Shown here piece after piece: positions 1-6,507 of a stretch of DNA of 34,186 nt. This DNA is from Verrucomicrobiales bacterium (GTDB lineage: Bacteria; Verrucomicrobiota; Verrucomicrobiia; Verrucomicrobiales; DEV007), in contig JANQVJ010000081.1 in the NCBI GenBank assembly GCA_030730365.1, positions 18,487-52,672 on the forward strand. Direction: 5' to 3'. Numbering within the stretch: the stretch's first letter is position 1; each line of letters starts with the position of its first letter. The notes under the pieces were generated by a model, which ran no database searches, was not told the DNA's origin, and was given only the letters and a program-made list of their open reading frames with translations. Position numbers and translations under genes: made by a program.

Positions 1-209
1 CCGCTGTTTTTCATCCCGGCGGGGATGCAGGTCGCCGGATCGAAGCCCTGGTTTTGCAGGAAAAAGATGATGCGTTTCGGGCCTCCGGAAACGGTTGTCA
101 GTGATTTCGCGGCAGCCTCACCGAATCCGGGAAAAGCGGCGGAGCCGAAAACGGCACCGGCTCCGGCGGCCATGCGTCTCAGGGCGGTTCTGCGGTCGAG
201 AGTGTTCAT
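1..209 (-). CDS. DUF1552-like secreted protein, N-terminal part only (runs off the window)
   Basis: The reverse strand is open from an ATG at 209 to the window edge, giving the first 69 residues. The protein starts [20 protein letters not shown], which has a twin-arginine-like or Sec export signal with an Ala/Gly-rich core. The mature start has the segment [19 protein letters not shown]. That segment resembles the opening of DUF1552 proteins, which are exported proteins of unknown function common in Planctomycetes and Verrucomicrobia. The gene lies 135 bases downstream of xylA on the same strand, so it may share that transcript or have its own promoter. The family call rests on a short N-terminus; DUF1501 or another exported PVC family is possible. 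Function is unknown. Confidence 0.55.
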   Translation of the reverse strand, partial: MNTLDRRTALRRMAAGAGAVFGSAAFPGFGEAAAKSLTTVSGGPKRIIFFLQNQGFDPATCIPAGMKNS

Positions 210-344
210 CGTGTCGGATGTTCTTCAAACCAAAGATAAGCCGCTTTGTTGCGCAATTGCTCTGCCACGATTGCGCCATAGAACCCACCCGATAAGCCGG
301 TGTCATTTATTGGTGGCGCAACACGAGCCGCTTTGAGCGCGATT

Positions 345-1661
345 TCAGATGAAATCGTTGACGAGGTTTTCCAGGAATTCCTGGCGGCCGCTGGCGTTGG
401 CGGTGGCTTCACCTTTCTCGAGCATTAGCTTCTCCAGCGAGGCGAAAGTCTCTCCACCCTGTTCGATACTTTTGCCCAGGGTGCCGTCCCACGAGGAGTA
501 ACGCTGCTTCACGGCGGCGCTCAGGCGACCGTCGGCGCGGATCGCGGCGGCGTTCTTCAAACCACGGGCGAAAGTGTCCATTCCGCCGATGTGAGCAAAA
601 AACAAATCCTCAGGATCGACACTCTCCCGGCGCACCTTCGCGTCAAAGTTCACGCCGCCGGTGGTGAGACCGCCATATTTCATCAGCGAGAGCATCATCT
701 GAGTCGCAGTGGGGGCATCGGTGAGGAACTGATCCGTGTCCCAGCCAAGGAGGAGATCGCCCGTATTAGCATCGAGCGAGCCCAGGGCACCCGCCGCGCC
801 GGCGACCTCCATTTCGTGCTGCATGGAGTGGCCGGCGAGGGTGGCGTGGTTTGTCTCGAGGTTCAGCTTGAAGTGCGGCAACAGGTCGAATTCGCGGAGG
901 AAGTTCAGACAGGCAGCGGCGTCGCTGTCATACTGGTGCTTCGTTGGCTCCTTTGGCTTCGGTTCGATGTAAAACTGGCCTTTGAAGCCGATCTCTTTCG
1001 CGTAATCCACGGCCAGGTGCAGGAACTTTGCGAGGTGCTCCAATTCGCGTTTCATGTCCGTGTTCCACAGTGTCGCGTAGCCCTCGCGACCACCCCAGAA
1101 AGTGTAGCCTTCTCCACCGAGTTCATGGGTCACTTCGAGCGCTTTTTTCACCTGCGCCGCCGAGTAGGCAAAGACTTCCACGTTCGGTGAAGTCGCCGCA
1201 CCGTGCATGAATCGCGGATGCACGAACAACTGCGCCGTGCCCCAGAGCAGCTTGATGCCAGTGCGCTGCTGTTGCTCCTTCAGAAGCGCAACGATGGTGT
1301 CGAGATACTCGTTCGACTGGCGCAGTGTCTTTCCGTGAGGCGCGACATCACGATCATGAAAGGCGTAGTAGGGCATACCCAGTTTTTCCGCGATCTCGAA
1401 AAACACCGGCACCCGGGCCTTGGCCAGGTCGAGCCCGCTAAGCCCCGACTCCCAGGGCCGGAGCGCGGTGGGCGCTCCAAACATGTCCGCGCCTTGGCCG
1501 CACATCGTGTGCCAGTAGACAATGGAGAAACGCAGATGCTCACGCATCGTTTTACCCTCGATCACTTCGTCAGGTTTATAATGCTTGAATGCGAGAGGAT
1601 TCTTAGAAGCGGGGCCTTCGTAGGCGATGCTTTTGATGTCGGGAAAGTTTTCGGTGGTCAT
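345..1661 (-). CDS. xylA: Xylose isomerase
   Basis: This 438-residue protein has the length of class II xylose isomerases, which interconvert D-xylose and D-xylulose in the cytoplasm using two divalent metal ions. The catalytic histidine lies in [13 protein letters not shown] (His about 102). Metal-binding and substrate motifs are visible: [50 protein letters not shown] and [13 protein letters not shown]. The start ATG follows a 124-base divergent spacer shared with an AraC-type regulator, the usual arrangement for a xylose-responsive pair. That spacer holds a 16-bp perfect palindrome 35 bases upstream of this start. No xylulokinase or xylose transporter gene is seen in the window, so the pathway would be completed elsewhere. 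Confidence 0.97.
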   Translation of the reverse strand: MTTENFPDIKSIAYEGPASKNPLAFKHYKPDEVIEGKTMREHLRFSIVYWHTMCGQGADMFGAPTALRPWESGLSGLDLAKARVPVFFEIAEKLGMPYYAFHDRDVAPHGKTLRQSNEYLDTIVALLKEQQQRTGIKLLWGTAQLFVHPRFMHGAATSPNVEVFAYSAAQVKKALEVTHELGGEGYTFWGGREGYATLWNTDMKRELEHLAKFLHLAVDYAKEIGFKGQFYIEPKPKEPTKHQYDSDAAACLNFLREFDLLPHFKLNLETNHATLAGHSMQHEMEVAGAAGALGSLDANTGDLLLGWDTDQFLTDAPTATQMMLSLMKYGGLTTGGVNFDAKVRRESVDPEDLFFAHIGGMDTFARGLKNAAAIRADGRLSAAVKQRYSSWDGTLGKSIEQGGETFASLEKLMLEKGEATANASGRQEFLENLVNDFI

Positions 1662-1695
1662 GTTTCCTGCGTGTTGCTTAATTAAAGGGTCAAAG

Positions 1696-1711
1696 CCGAA
1701 GCCGGCTTCGG
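1696..1711. promoter_or_regulatory. 16-bp perfect palindrome in the xylA/regulator spacer, candidate operator
   Basis: CCGAAGCCGGCTTCGG reads identically on both strands and is followed by TTTT. It lies between two divergent gene starts, where a terminator would not be expected, so an operator is more likely. A second inverted repeat (CCGGGG at 1728-1733, CCCCGG at 1746-1751) lies in the same spacer. Binding by the adjacent AraC-type protein is inference; AraC proteins more often use direct repeats. Confidence 0.4.
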
Positions 1712-1785
1712 TTTTCGGGGGTGATTACCGGGGAGAACAAAACCGCCCCGGACATCAACCATCATAGACTGTCCGGAGTCCGATC

Positions 1786-2598
1786 GTGACGACAAAGACT
1801 ATGCCAAAAGCGCCACCATCTTCAAAGAAGACCGCAAAGGGATCATCTTCGGGGCGACTGGCCTCCGAGCGGGCGGCGTGGCTGAGCAAGGTGCATCCGG
1901 GCGGCCATTTCCACACTCTCTTCGATCACCTCCCTGGCGTTTGCTTTTACTGCAAAGACAAATCCGGCCGATTTATGCTCGTCAGTCGGAGCTTCCTCGA
2001 ACACCATCGCTTGCAACGGGAGGAGGAGATTCTCGGCCTCACCGATTTCGATGTGGCCCCGCGGCACATGGCCTCTGGGTATGTCGATGACGACGCGCGT
2101 CTGCTCTCCGGCGAGTCACCCTTCATCGAGCGTATCGAACTCTGGTTCGACAAACAAGGGATGCCGGACTGGTTCTTTGTGAGTAAACAGCCGCTCAAAG
2201 ATGCGCGTGGTCACATCTGCGGAACGGCAGGCGTGGTGCGCCGCGCGGCCGAACATGAAAGGCAGCTACCTATCATTCAGAGCATAGCAAAGGCAGTGGA
2301 AATCATCCGGCGCGGTTACGCCGGATCCATCGTGCTGAGGGAGCTGGCTCGTGAATGCGGTCTTTCCACACGTCACTTCCAACGCCGCTTTCAGAATGCT
2401 TTTGGTTTCAGTCCCCGGGAGTTTCTGATGAAGACTCGCGTCATTGCCGCGATGAAACTCCTCGAGGAAACGAACCTCACCGCGGCCGAGATCGCTTCGC
2501 GCTGCGGCTTTGTTGATGCCAGCAGCTTCGCTGAACAGTTCGGCCAGCGCGTCGGCCAGAGTCCCTCAGTCTACCGGCAAACGAGGAAGCGTGTCTAA
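1786..2598 (+). CDS. AraC-family transcriptional regulator with N-terminal PAS domain, probable xylose regulator
   Basis: This 270-residue protein has a basic, low-complexity N-terminus and a PAS-like sensor at about residues 42-152 (HTLFDHLPGVCFYCKDKSGR, then GLTDFDVAP and a GTAGVVRRA end). A double helix-turn-helix AraC domain follows at about 165-267 (LRELARECGLSTRHFQRRF, then AAEIASRCGFVDASSFAEQF). It is divergent from xylA and may control it. Classical XylR proteins of this class carry a periplasmic-binding-protein-like sugar domain instead of a PAS domain, so the ligand is uncertain. The start is GTG at 1786, with GGAG at 1775-1778 seven bases upstream; an ATG five codons later is the alternative. 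An AraC regulator is certain; xylose control is inferred from position. Confidence 0.9.
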   Translation: MTTKTMPKAPPSSKKTAKGSSSGRLASERAAWLSKVHPGGHFHTLFDHLPGVCFYCKDKSGRFMLVSRSFLEHHRLQREEEILGLTDFDVAPRHMASGYVDDDARLLSGESPFIERIELWFDKQGMPDWFFVSKQPLKDARGHICGTAGVVRRAAEHERQLPIIQSIAKAVEIIRRGYAGSIVLRELARECGLSTRHFQRRFQNAFGFSPREFLMKTRVIAAMKLLEETNLTAAEIASRCGFVDASSFAEQFGQRVGQSPSVYRQTRKRV

Positions 2599-3053
2599 CC
2601 ACGTCATCCGGGCTAATCAGCGCGGAAGGGGCTATTGAAGCTCGGGCCTTGTTGCTCGCCGACGGGTCTGAGGCCGGTTCGGTTTTGAGCCGGACTTATC
2701 GCCGCTCTCGGACCGTAAACCGCAGGCGGCACTCATCCCTGATGCGGGAAAGATCATTCTTGTCTAGGTTAGCCTCAACACTCACGAAGATGGATCATCC
2801 TTTGCGGTAACACGAAGTGCCATTTCTCCGTCCACTGATTCAACCGATCCATTCAGGTCTTCAATGAGGGGCTGCCGCTGCGTCGCGAATCAAAGGATGC
2901 CGCAAAACTGACGGGCGCTTTCCATGCGACGATTCCAAGGGTAAAGCTCGAGTCGCTATACCCCGCTTTTAAAATCTGACGGTCTCGCGGTGATATTCCG
3001 TCTTATTGCCCCGTTTTCCAAGTAAGACGCTTTGGATCAAAACTGTCGCCCCC
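2599..3053. other. Long intergenic gap with no convincing gene
   Basis: The 455 bases between the AraC-type regulator and ruvX hold no ORF with a plausible start. Two plus-strand frames look protein-like but lack starts: 2672-2767 (ends PQAALIPDAGKIILV, stop) and 2839-2979 (SIQVFNEGLPLRRESKDAAK onward to LESLYPAFKI, stop). They lie in different frames and could be decayed remains of one gene or chance. No RNA gene or clear terminator was recognised. Confidence 0.4.
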
Positions 3054-3488
3054 TTAAGATCCCGCCCGCAGGTCGAGCCACTCCTGCAGGATCTCGACGG
3101 CTGCGGCCTGATCAATGATTTTTCTGGAGTTCTTCGTATTGCGACCGGCCGCGTGGAGTTTCTCCATCGCGTTGCGGGTCGTGTGTCGTTCGTCCATCTC
3201 GTGAATGGAGATCGACTCGGGAAGGAGGGGGCGAAGCCGTTCGATGAAGCGCCGCACTCCGGCGACGGCGTCGCCTTCGCTACCGTTCATGTGGAGAGGC
3301 AGACCGACGACGAGGTGCTCGGTCCTGCGCTCGCGCACGAGTTCGCCGATGCGCGCGGCGGCGCGGTCGAGGTCGGCGGCTGGGACCGTCTCGAGCGGGT
3401 GCGCGAGCAGACCGATATCGTCACTCACGGCGAGACCGATTCGTGCGGTTCCGTAATCGACGCCCATCGCTCTGACCCAGTCGCTCAT
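3054..3488 (-). CDS. ruvX: Putative pre-16S rRNA nuclease / Holliday junction resolvase-like (YqgF family)
   Basis: The 144-residue protein has the RNase H-like fold signature of YqgF/RuvX. This includes the first acidic motif in AMGVDYGTARIGLAVSD, the central VVGLPLHMNGSEG, MDERHTTRNA with the conserved Glu, and the final DQAAAVEILQEWL with the conserved Asp. The family processes the 5' end of 16S rRNA precursor and was earlier predicted to resolve Holliday junctions. An ATG at 3488 is used here. A TTG at 3497 that overlaps the upstream stop (TTGA) is also possible, since GAGGGG lies five bases before it. The gene is translationally coupled to the upstream guanylyltransferase gene, whose stop is at 3494. 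Confidence 0.93.
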   Translation of the reverse strand: MSDWVRAMGVDYGTARIGLAVSDDIGLLAHPLETVPAADLDRAAARIGELVRERRTEHLVVGLPLHMNGSEGDAVAGVRRFIERLRPLLPESISIHEMDERHTTRNAMEKLHAAGRNTKNSRKIIDQAAAVEILQEWLDLRAGS

Positions 3489-3493
3489 GATCG

Positions 3494-4573
3494 TCAAATG
3501 AGCCCCTCGGGGAGGAGATCGACGAGTTTTTTGATTTGATCGGCGTCATTGCGATTTGCGACGAGGAGGGCGTCGGCGGTCTGCACAACGATGAGATTTT
3601 CCACGCCGAGGAGGGCGACGAGCGGTGCGCCGGGAGGCGAAAAAATGATGTTATTCTTCGAATCTACCGAAAGGACGGAACCGCGGCAGGAGTTCCCGGA
3701 CTCGTCGTGTTCGAGGTGCTTCGCGACCGAGAGCCAGCCGCCGACATCGTCCCACCCGACTTCGGCCTCAATGTTGAGGATACGACCGGCTTTTTCCATG
3801 AGGGCGAAGTCGATCGAGATCTTGTCGAGGCCCGGAAACTTTTCCGTCACGGTTGCGGCGAAGTCGGACGAGTCGCGCAACTCGGCGACGAAGGAAGCGA
3901 GTTGCGGGCAATTCTGCGATAGTTCACGCATTAGGGTCGGCACGGTCCAGACGAAAATGCCCGCATTCCAGGAAAACCGTCCGCTCTCGAGGTAGCTTTG
4001 CGCGGTCTCGACGGACGGTTTTTCGCGGAAGGTCGTGACTTCGCGCACGGCCGCTCCGCTCCCGGGTGCTTCGGCGATGATGTCGCCGCGCTCGATGTAG
4101 CCGTAGCTGGGGCAGGCCCAGTCAGGCTTGATTCCGAGGGTGACAATGGCCTCCTCTTTCTCCGCCGCCCAGGCGGCGGCGGCGAGGACTTCGCGGAAGG
4201 CGGCGTCTTTGAGGACCAGCTGATCGGCCGGCAGGACCAGCATCGTGGCCTCGGGATTGCGGGCCGCGATCCAGCCGGCGGCGAGGGCGATGGCGGGCGC
4301 GGTGTCCCGACGGGCCGGCTCGGCGACGATATTTTCCTCGGGCAACTGCGGGAGCACCGCCCGAACGGCGTCGAGCTGGGCTTCGTTTGTCAGGACTAGG
4401 ATGTTCTCTGTCGGGACGAGGCCTTCGAGGCGATTGATCGCTTTTTCGATGAGGGTCTCGTTGTCAAAGAGACTGAGGAGTTGCTTTGGCCGGGCATTGC
4501 GGCTGAGGGGCCAGAAGCGTGAGCCGCTGCCCCCGGCGAGGATGAGGGCGTAGAGATTGCGGGGCTGGGGCAT
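3494..4573 (-). CDS. manC: Mannose-1-phosphate guanylyltransferase
   Basis: The 359-residue protein converts mannose 1-phosphate and GTP to GDP-mannose, the donor for exopolysaccharide, O-antigen or glycan assembly. The nucleotidyltransferase signature LILAGGSGSRFWPLSRNARP lies near the N-terminus. Later motifs are FREKPSVETAQSYL, FSWNAGIFVW and GWDDVGGW, typical of GDP-mannose pyrophosphorylases. Length fits the short form without the C-terminal phosphomannose isomerase domain. The reading frame extends to 4660, but that would add a Pro-rich leader and overlap the divergent gene starting at 4647, so the ATG at 4573 is chosen. No other sugar-nucleotide genes lie nearby; ruvX follows directly. 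Confidence 0.9.
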   Translation of the reverse strand: MPQPRNLYALILAGGSGSRFWPLSRNARPKQLLSLFDNETLIEKAINRLEGLVPTENILVLTNEAQLDAVRAVLPQLPEENIVAEPARRDTAPAIALAAGWIAARNPEATMLVLPADQLVLKDAAFREVLAAAAWAAEKEEAIVTLGIKPDWACPSYGYIERGDIIAEAPGSGAAVREVTTFREKPSVETAQSYLESGRFSWNAGIFVWTVPTLMRELSQNCPQLASFVAELRDSSDFAATVTEKFPGLDKISIDFALMEKAGRILNIEAEVGWDDVGGWLSVAKHLEHDESGNSCRGSVLSVDSKNNIIFSPPGAPLVALLGVENLIVVQTADALLVANRNDADQIKKLVDLLPEGLI

Positions 4574-4646
4574 GGGGGCGGGTCGGTGCTGGTGGGAACG
4601 GGGCCGGAACGGGGCTTGCGAAGTCCTCCGGAAAGGTTGATTCATT

Positions 4647-5525
4647 TTGACGCTTATCAAGATTCACCTCGCACGACTGCTCTTTTTTCCGTCCTTTTTG
4701 TGTCTCGACGCGCCTTTGGCGGCTCTCGGGTGGGCGCTTTGTCTTTCTGTGGACCTCGGCGAGCCCGGCGGAGGGACGTTTTCGGCAGCCGCGGCCTTGT
4801 TTCTTTGCGTCTGGTTGATCTACCTCTTCGACCGCCTTTACGACGTCTCGCGAAGGGATGGGGCGAGGCAGCATACGCCGAGGCATGAATGGGCGCGTCA
4901 GCACCGGTTCGTCCTCGGTGCCTGCTTCCTCGTGACCCTCACTGTTTTTCCAGTGGTAGTGGTGCCTCAGCTCGAGACAAAAACTATCCTCATGGGGCTT
5001 ATTCCCGGTCTCGTCACGGGACTTTATTTTCTAGCCTTTCGCTTTTCACGATTTTACTCCCGTTTGCGAGACGTGGTGCCTTTTAAGGAGCTCACGATCG
5101 CGGTGTGTTTCACCTCGGGGATTCTGCTAGGGGCCGGGATGAACAATCTCACGATAAGTTTTGTCCCCCTGGTCGTGGGATACGTCTCTCTTTTCGGGGC
5201 AAATTGCCTGGTCATCAGTCGCGCCGAGCGGGCAAGTGATCTCCTCGTGGATCCGGCAGCGTATTTTTCCCGCTCGAGGCAGCCTTCGCGGCTTCCCGAG
5301 TGGGGCGCTCTTTTCGCCGCGGTTTGCGGAGTAGTCTCTTTTATTTTTGCAGGGGGAGAGGATCGATCACCTTTCAGTCTTCTTTTCTGCGGACTCCTTA
5401 CCTTTCTGATCGCGCGCCGCCGCAGTGATGAGCATCGTCTCACGCAGCCGCTGGCCGACGGGGTCCAGATGATCCCCTGGCTGGTCCTGGGAGCGGAAGA
5501 AGTCTGGAAAACGGGCTTCGCCTGA
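4647..5525 (+). CDS. UbiA-like integral membrane protein, possible prenyltransferase
   Basis: The 292-residue protein has about eight hydrophobic segments. Two aspartate-rich motifs fit the UbiA superfamily: DRLYD at about residues 62-66 after the second hydrophobic segment, and DLLVD at about 198-202. PFKELTIAVCFTSGILL around 145-161 resembles the conserved Lys-containing helix of that family. UbiA enzymes attach prenyl chains to aromatic or lipid acceptors using Mg2+ held by the two Asp motifs. Here the substrate is unknown, and similarity is at motif level only. The gene is divergent from the guanylyltransferase gene with a 73-base shared spacer, and about 295 bases with no large gene follow it. 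A distant, non-enzymatic membrane protein remains possible. Confidence 0.5.
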   Translation: MTLIKIHLARLLFFPSFLCLDAPLAALGWALCLSVDLGEPGGGTFSAAAALFLCVWLIYLFDRLYDVSRRDGARQHTPRHEWARQHRFVLGACFLVTLTVFPVVVVPQLETKTILMGLIPGLVTGLYFLAFRFSRFYSRLRDVVPFKELTIAVCFTSGILLGAGMNNLTISFVPLVVGYVSLFGANCLVISRAERASDLLVDPAAYFSRSRQPSRLPEWGALFAAVCGVVSFIFAGGEDRSPFSLLFCGLLTFLIARRRSDEHRLTQPLADGVQMIPWLVLGAEEVWKTGFA

Positions 5526-5655
5526 GAGCTCCCTTTCATCCGTCTCACTCTCTTGTCTTATGCAAGCGAACCTACCGCTATCCGGTCTGATGCGGCGCCG
5601 CCTTTTTGGCCGCCTGTTCGGGTCCGCTCGCGCAGAATGAGACCGCGTCGGGACC

Positions 5656-5796
5656 TTACGACTGGAAAATAATAGGCCTCGGCGGCTCGGCCTCGTCGTC
5701 GATCTTTTCAAACGTAGGCGATAACTCGGGGTGGGCGGCGAGGAGATCCCGCAACTCCTCGTCGAGCAGTCGTTCATAAATTCCCTCTGGTAACAT
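5656..5796 (-). pseudogene. 46-residue ORF, possible truncated N-terminus of a DUF3427-type helicase
   Basis: An ATG at 5796 begins MLPEGIYERLLDEELRDLLA, continues AHPELSPTFEKIDDEAEPP and stops at 5656. It lies 24 bases downstream of the Nudix gene on the same strand. The opening resembles, from memory, the first residues of large superfamily II helicases with DUF3427, which begin with a short Gly-(Leu/Ile)-Tyr-Glu segment. If so, this is a stub left after loss of the rest of the gene. It could instead be a genuine small acidic protein. Nothing else coding was seen in the rest of 5526-5820. Confidence 0.4.
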
Positions 5797-5820
5797 GCGG
5801 AGAGCTTGATCCCTTTCCCT

Positions 5821-6219
5821 TCAAACGCCACGCAAAATCACAGCGATTTCTCCCAGAATCGGCACATCAGCCGGAGCCCACTCGAGAGTGGCGAAGTCAG
5901 CGGTTGCGATCCACCGGGCATCGATGTGTTCGACGAGATGAACGGCCGGTCGCGACCGACACCGGGCGAGGAAGGGAAGCAGGCGGATTCTTCCAAAATC
6001 ATACTTATGCTCCACCGGTGTGAGCGCTTCGAGCAGGCCTAGCTCGAGATGCAGTTCCTCGCGGATCTCGCGACGAATCGCCTCCTCTGGCGACTCCCCT
6101 GCCTCCACCTTCCCGCCGGGGAACTCCCAGAACCCCCCGAGCGACTTATGAAGCGGCCGCCGCGTCGCGAAAACGCAGCTGTCAGGAGCGACCAGGATGA
6201 GGCAGGTGACGATGAGCAT
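5821..6219 (-). CDS. Nudix hydrolase, MutT-type (8-oxo-dGTP diphosphatase-like)
   Basis: The 132-residue protein carries a Nudix box at about residues 36-58: G-x5-E-x7-REIREE followed by LHL. The usual final glycine of the box is histidine here. WEFPGGKVEAGE and the following sequence place it close to MutT, which hydrolyses oxidised dGTP to keep it out of DNA. WEFPGGK and the C-terminal RWIATADFATLEWAPADVPI also fit that group. The start ATG at 6219 gives the normal MutT length. A 46-residue stub follows 24 bases later on the same strand. Substrate preference cannot be fixed from sequence alone. Confidence 0.88.
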   Translation of the reverse strand: MLIVTCLILVAPDSCVFATRRPLHKSLGGFWEFPGGKVEAGESPEEAIRREIREELHLELGLLEALTPVEHKYDFGRIRLLPFLARCRSRPAVHLVEHIDARWIATADFATLEWAPADVPILGEIAVILRGV

Positions 6220-6507
6220 GGCGTGCCGTAAAAGATGGAGTCGGGATTGGTTTTGTCGCGCGTAATTGGAGATGCGGCGTCACTCTTGACCGGACTTCGC
6301 GGGAAAGTTTGTTTACTTCCATGAAAGCCAACGCCCTGCCAGAATTTTGACGAAGGTGTCTCTTCATTCCGGGGTTCCAACCCTCAACCAAACGACTGAA
6401 CCCGAGGCAGCCTTCGGGCTGGCGCAGACCTGGAAAAGGCAAAGCGAGGGATCGCGGTTCGCACCCTCCCTTTCGTGGCGAGGGTGCGGTTACTGAAAGA
6501 GTAGATT
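6220..6507. repeat. Hairpin-rich spacer, candidate dispersed repeat
   Basis: This 288-base spacer between the symporter stop and the Nudix start has no convincing gene. It holds two clean hairpins: CAGCC-TTCG-GGCTG near 6408-6421, and CGCACCCTC (6460-6468) pairing with GAGGGTGCG (6480-6488). Neither is followed by a T-run on either strand, so they are not ordinary terminators. The low-complexity but structured content resembles dispersed intergenic repeats of Verrucomicrobia; I cannot confirm other copies from one window. Confidence 0.4.

Noticed and set aside
4574..4660. N-terminal extension of the guanylyltransferase gene
   Set aside because: The extra residues are Pro/Arg-rich, precede the family start and would overlap the divergent gene at 4647; the ATG at 4573 fits the family.
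5607..5622. GC palindrome followed by CTTTTT as a terminator for the UbiA-like gene
   Set aside because: GCGGCGCCGC has no room for a loop unless most of the stem is lost, so the hairpin would be weak; not called.
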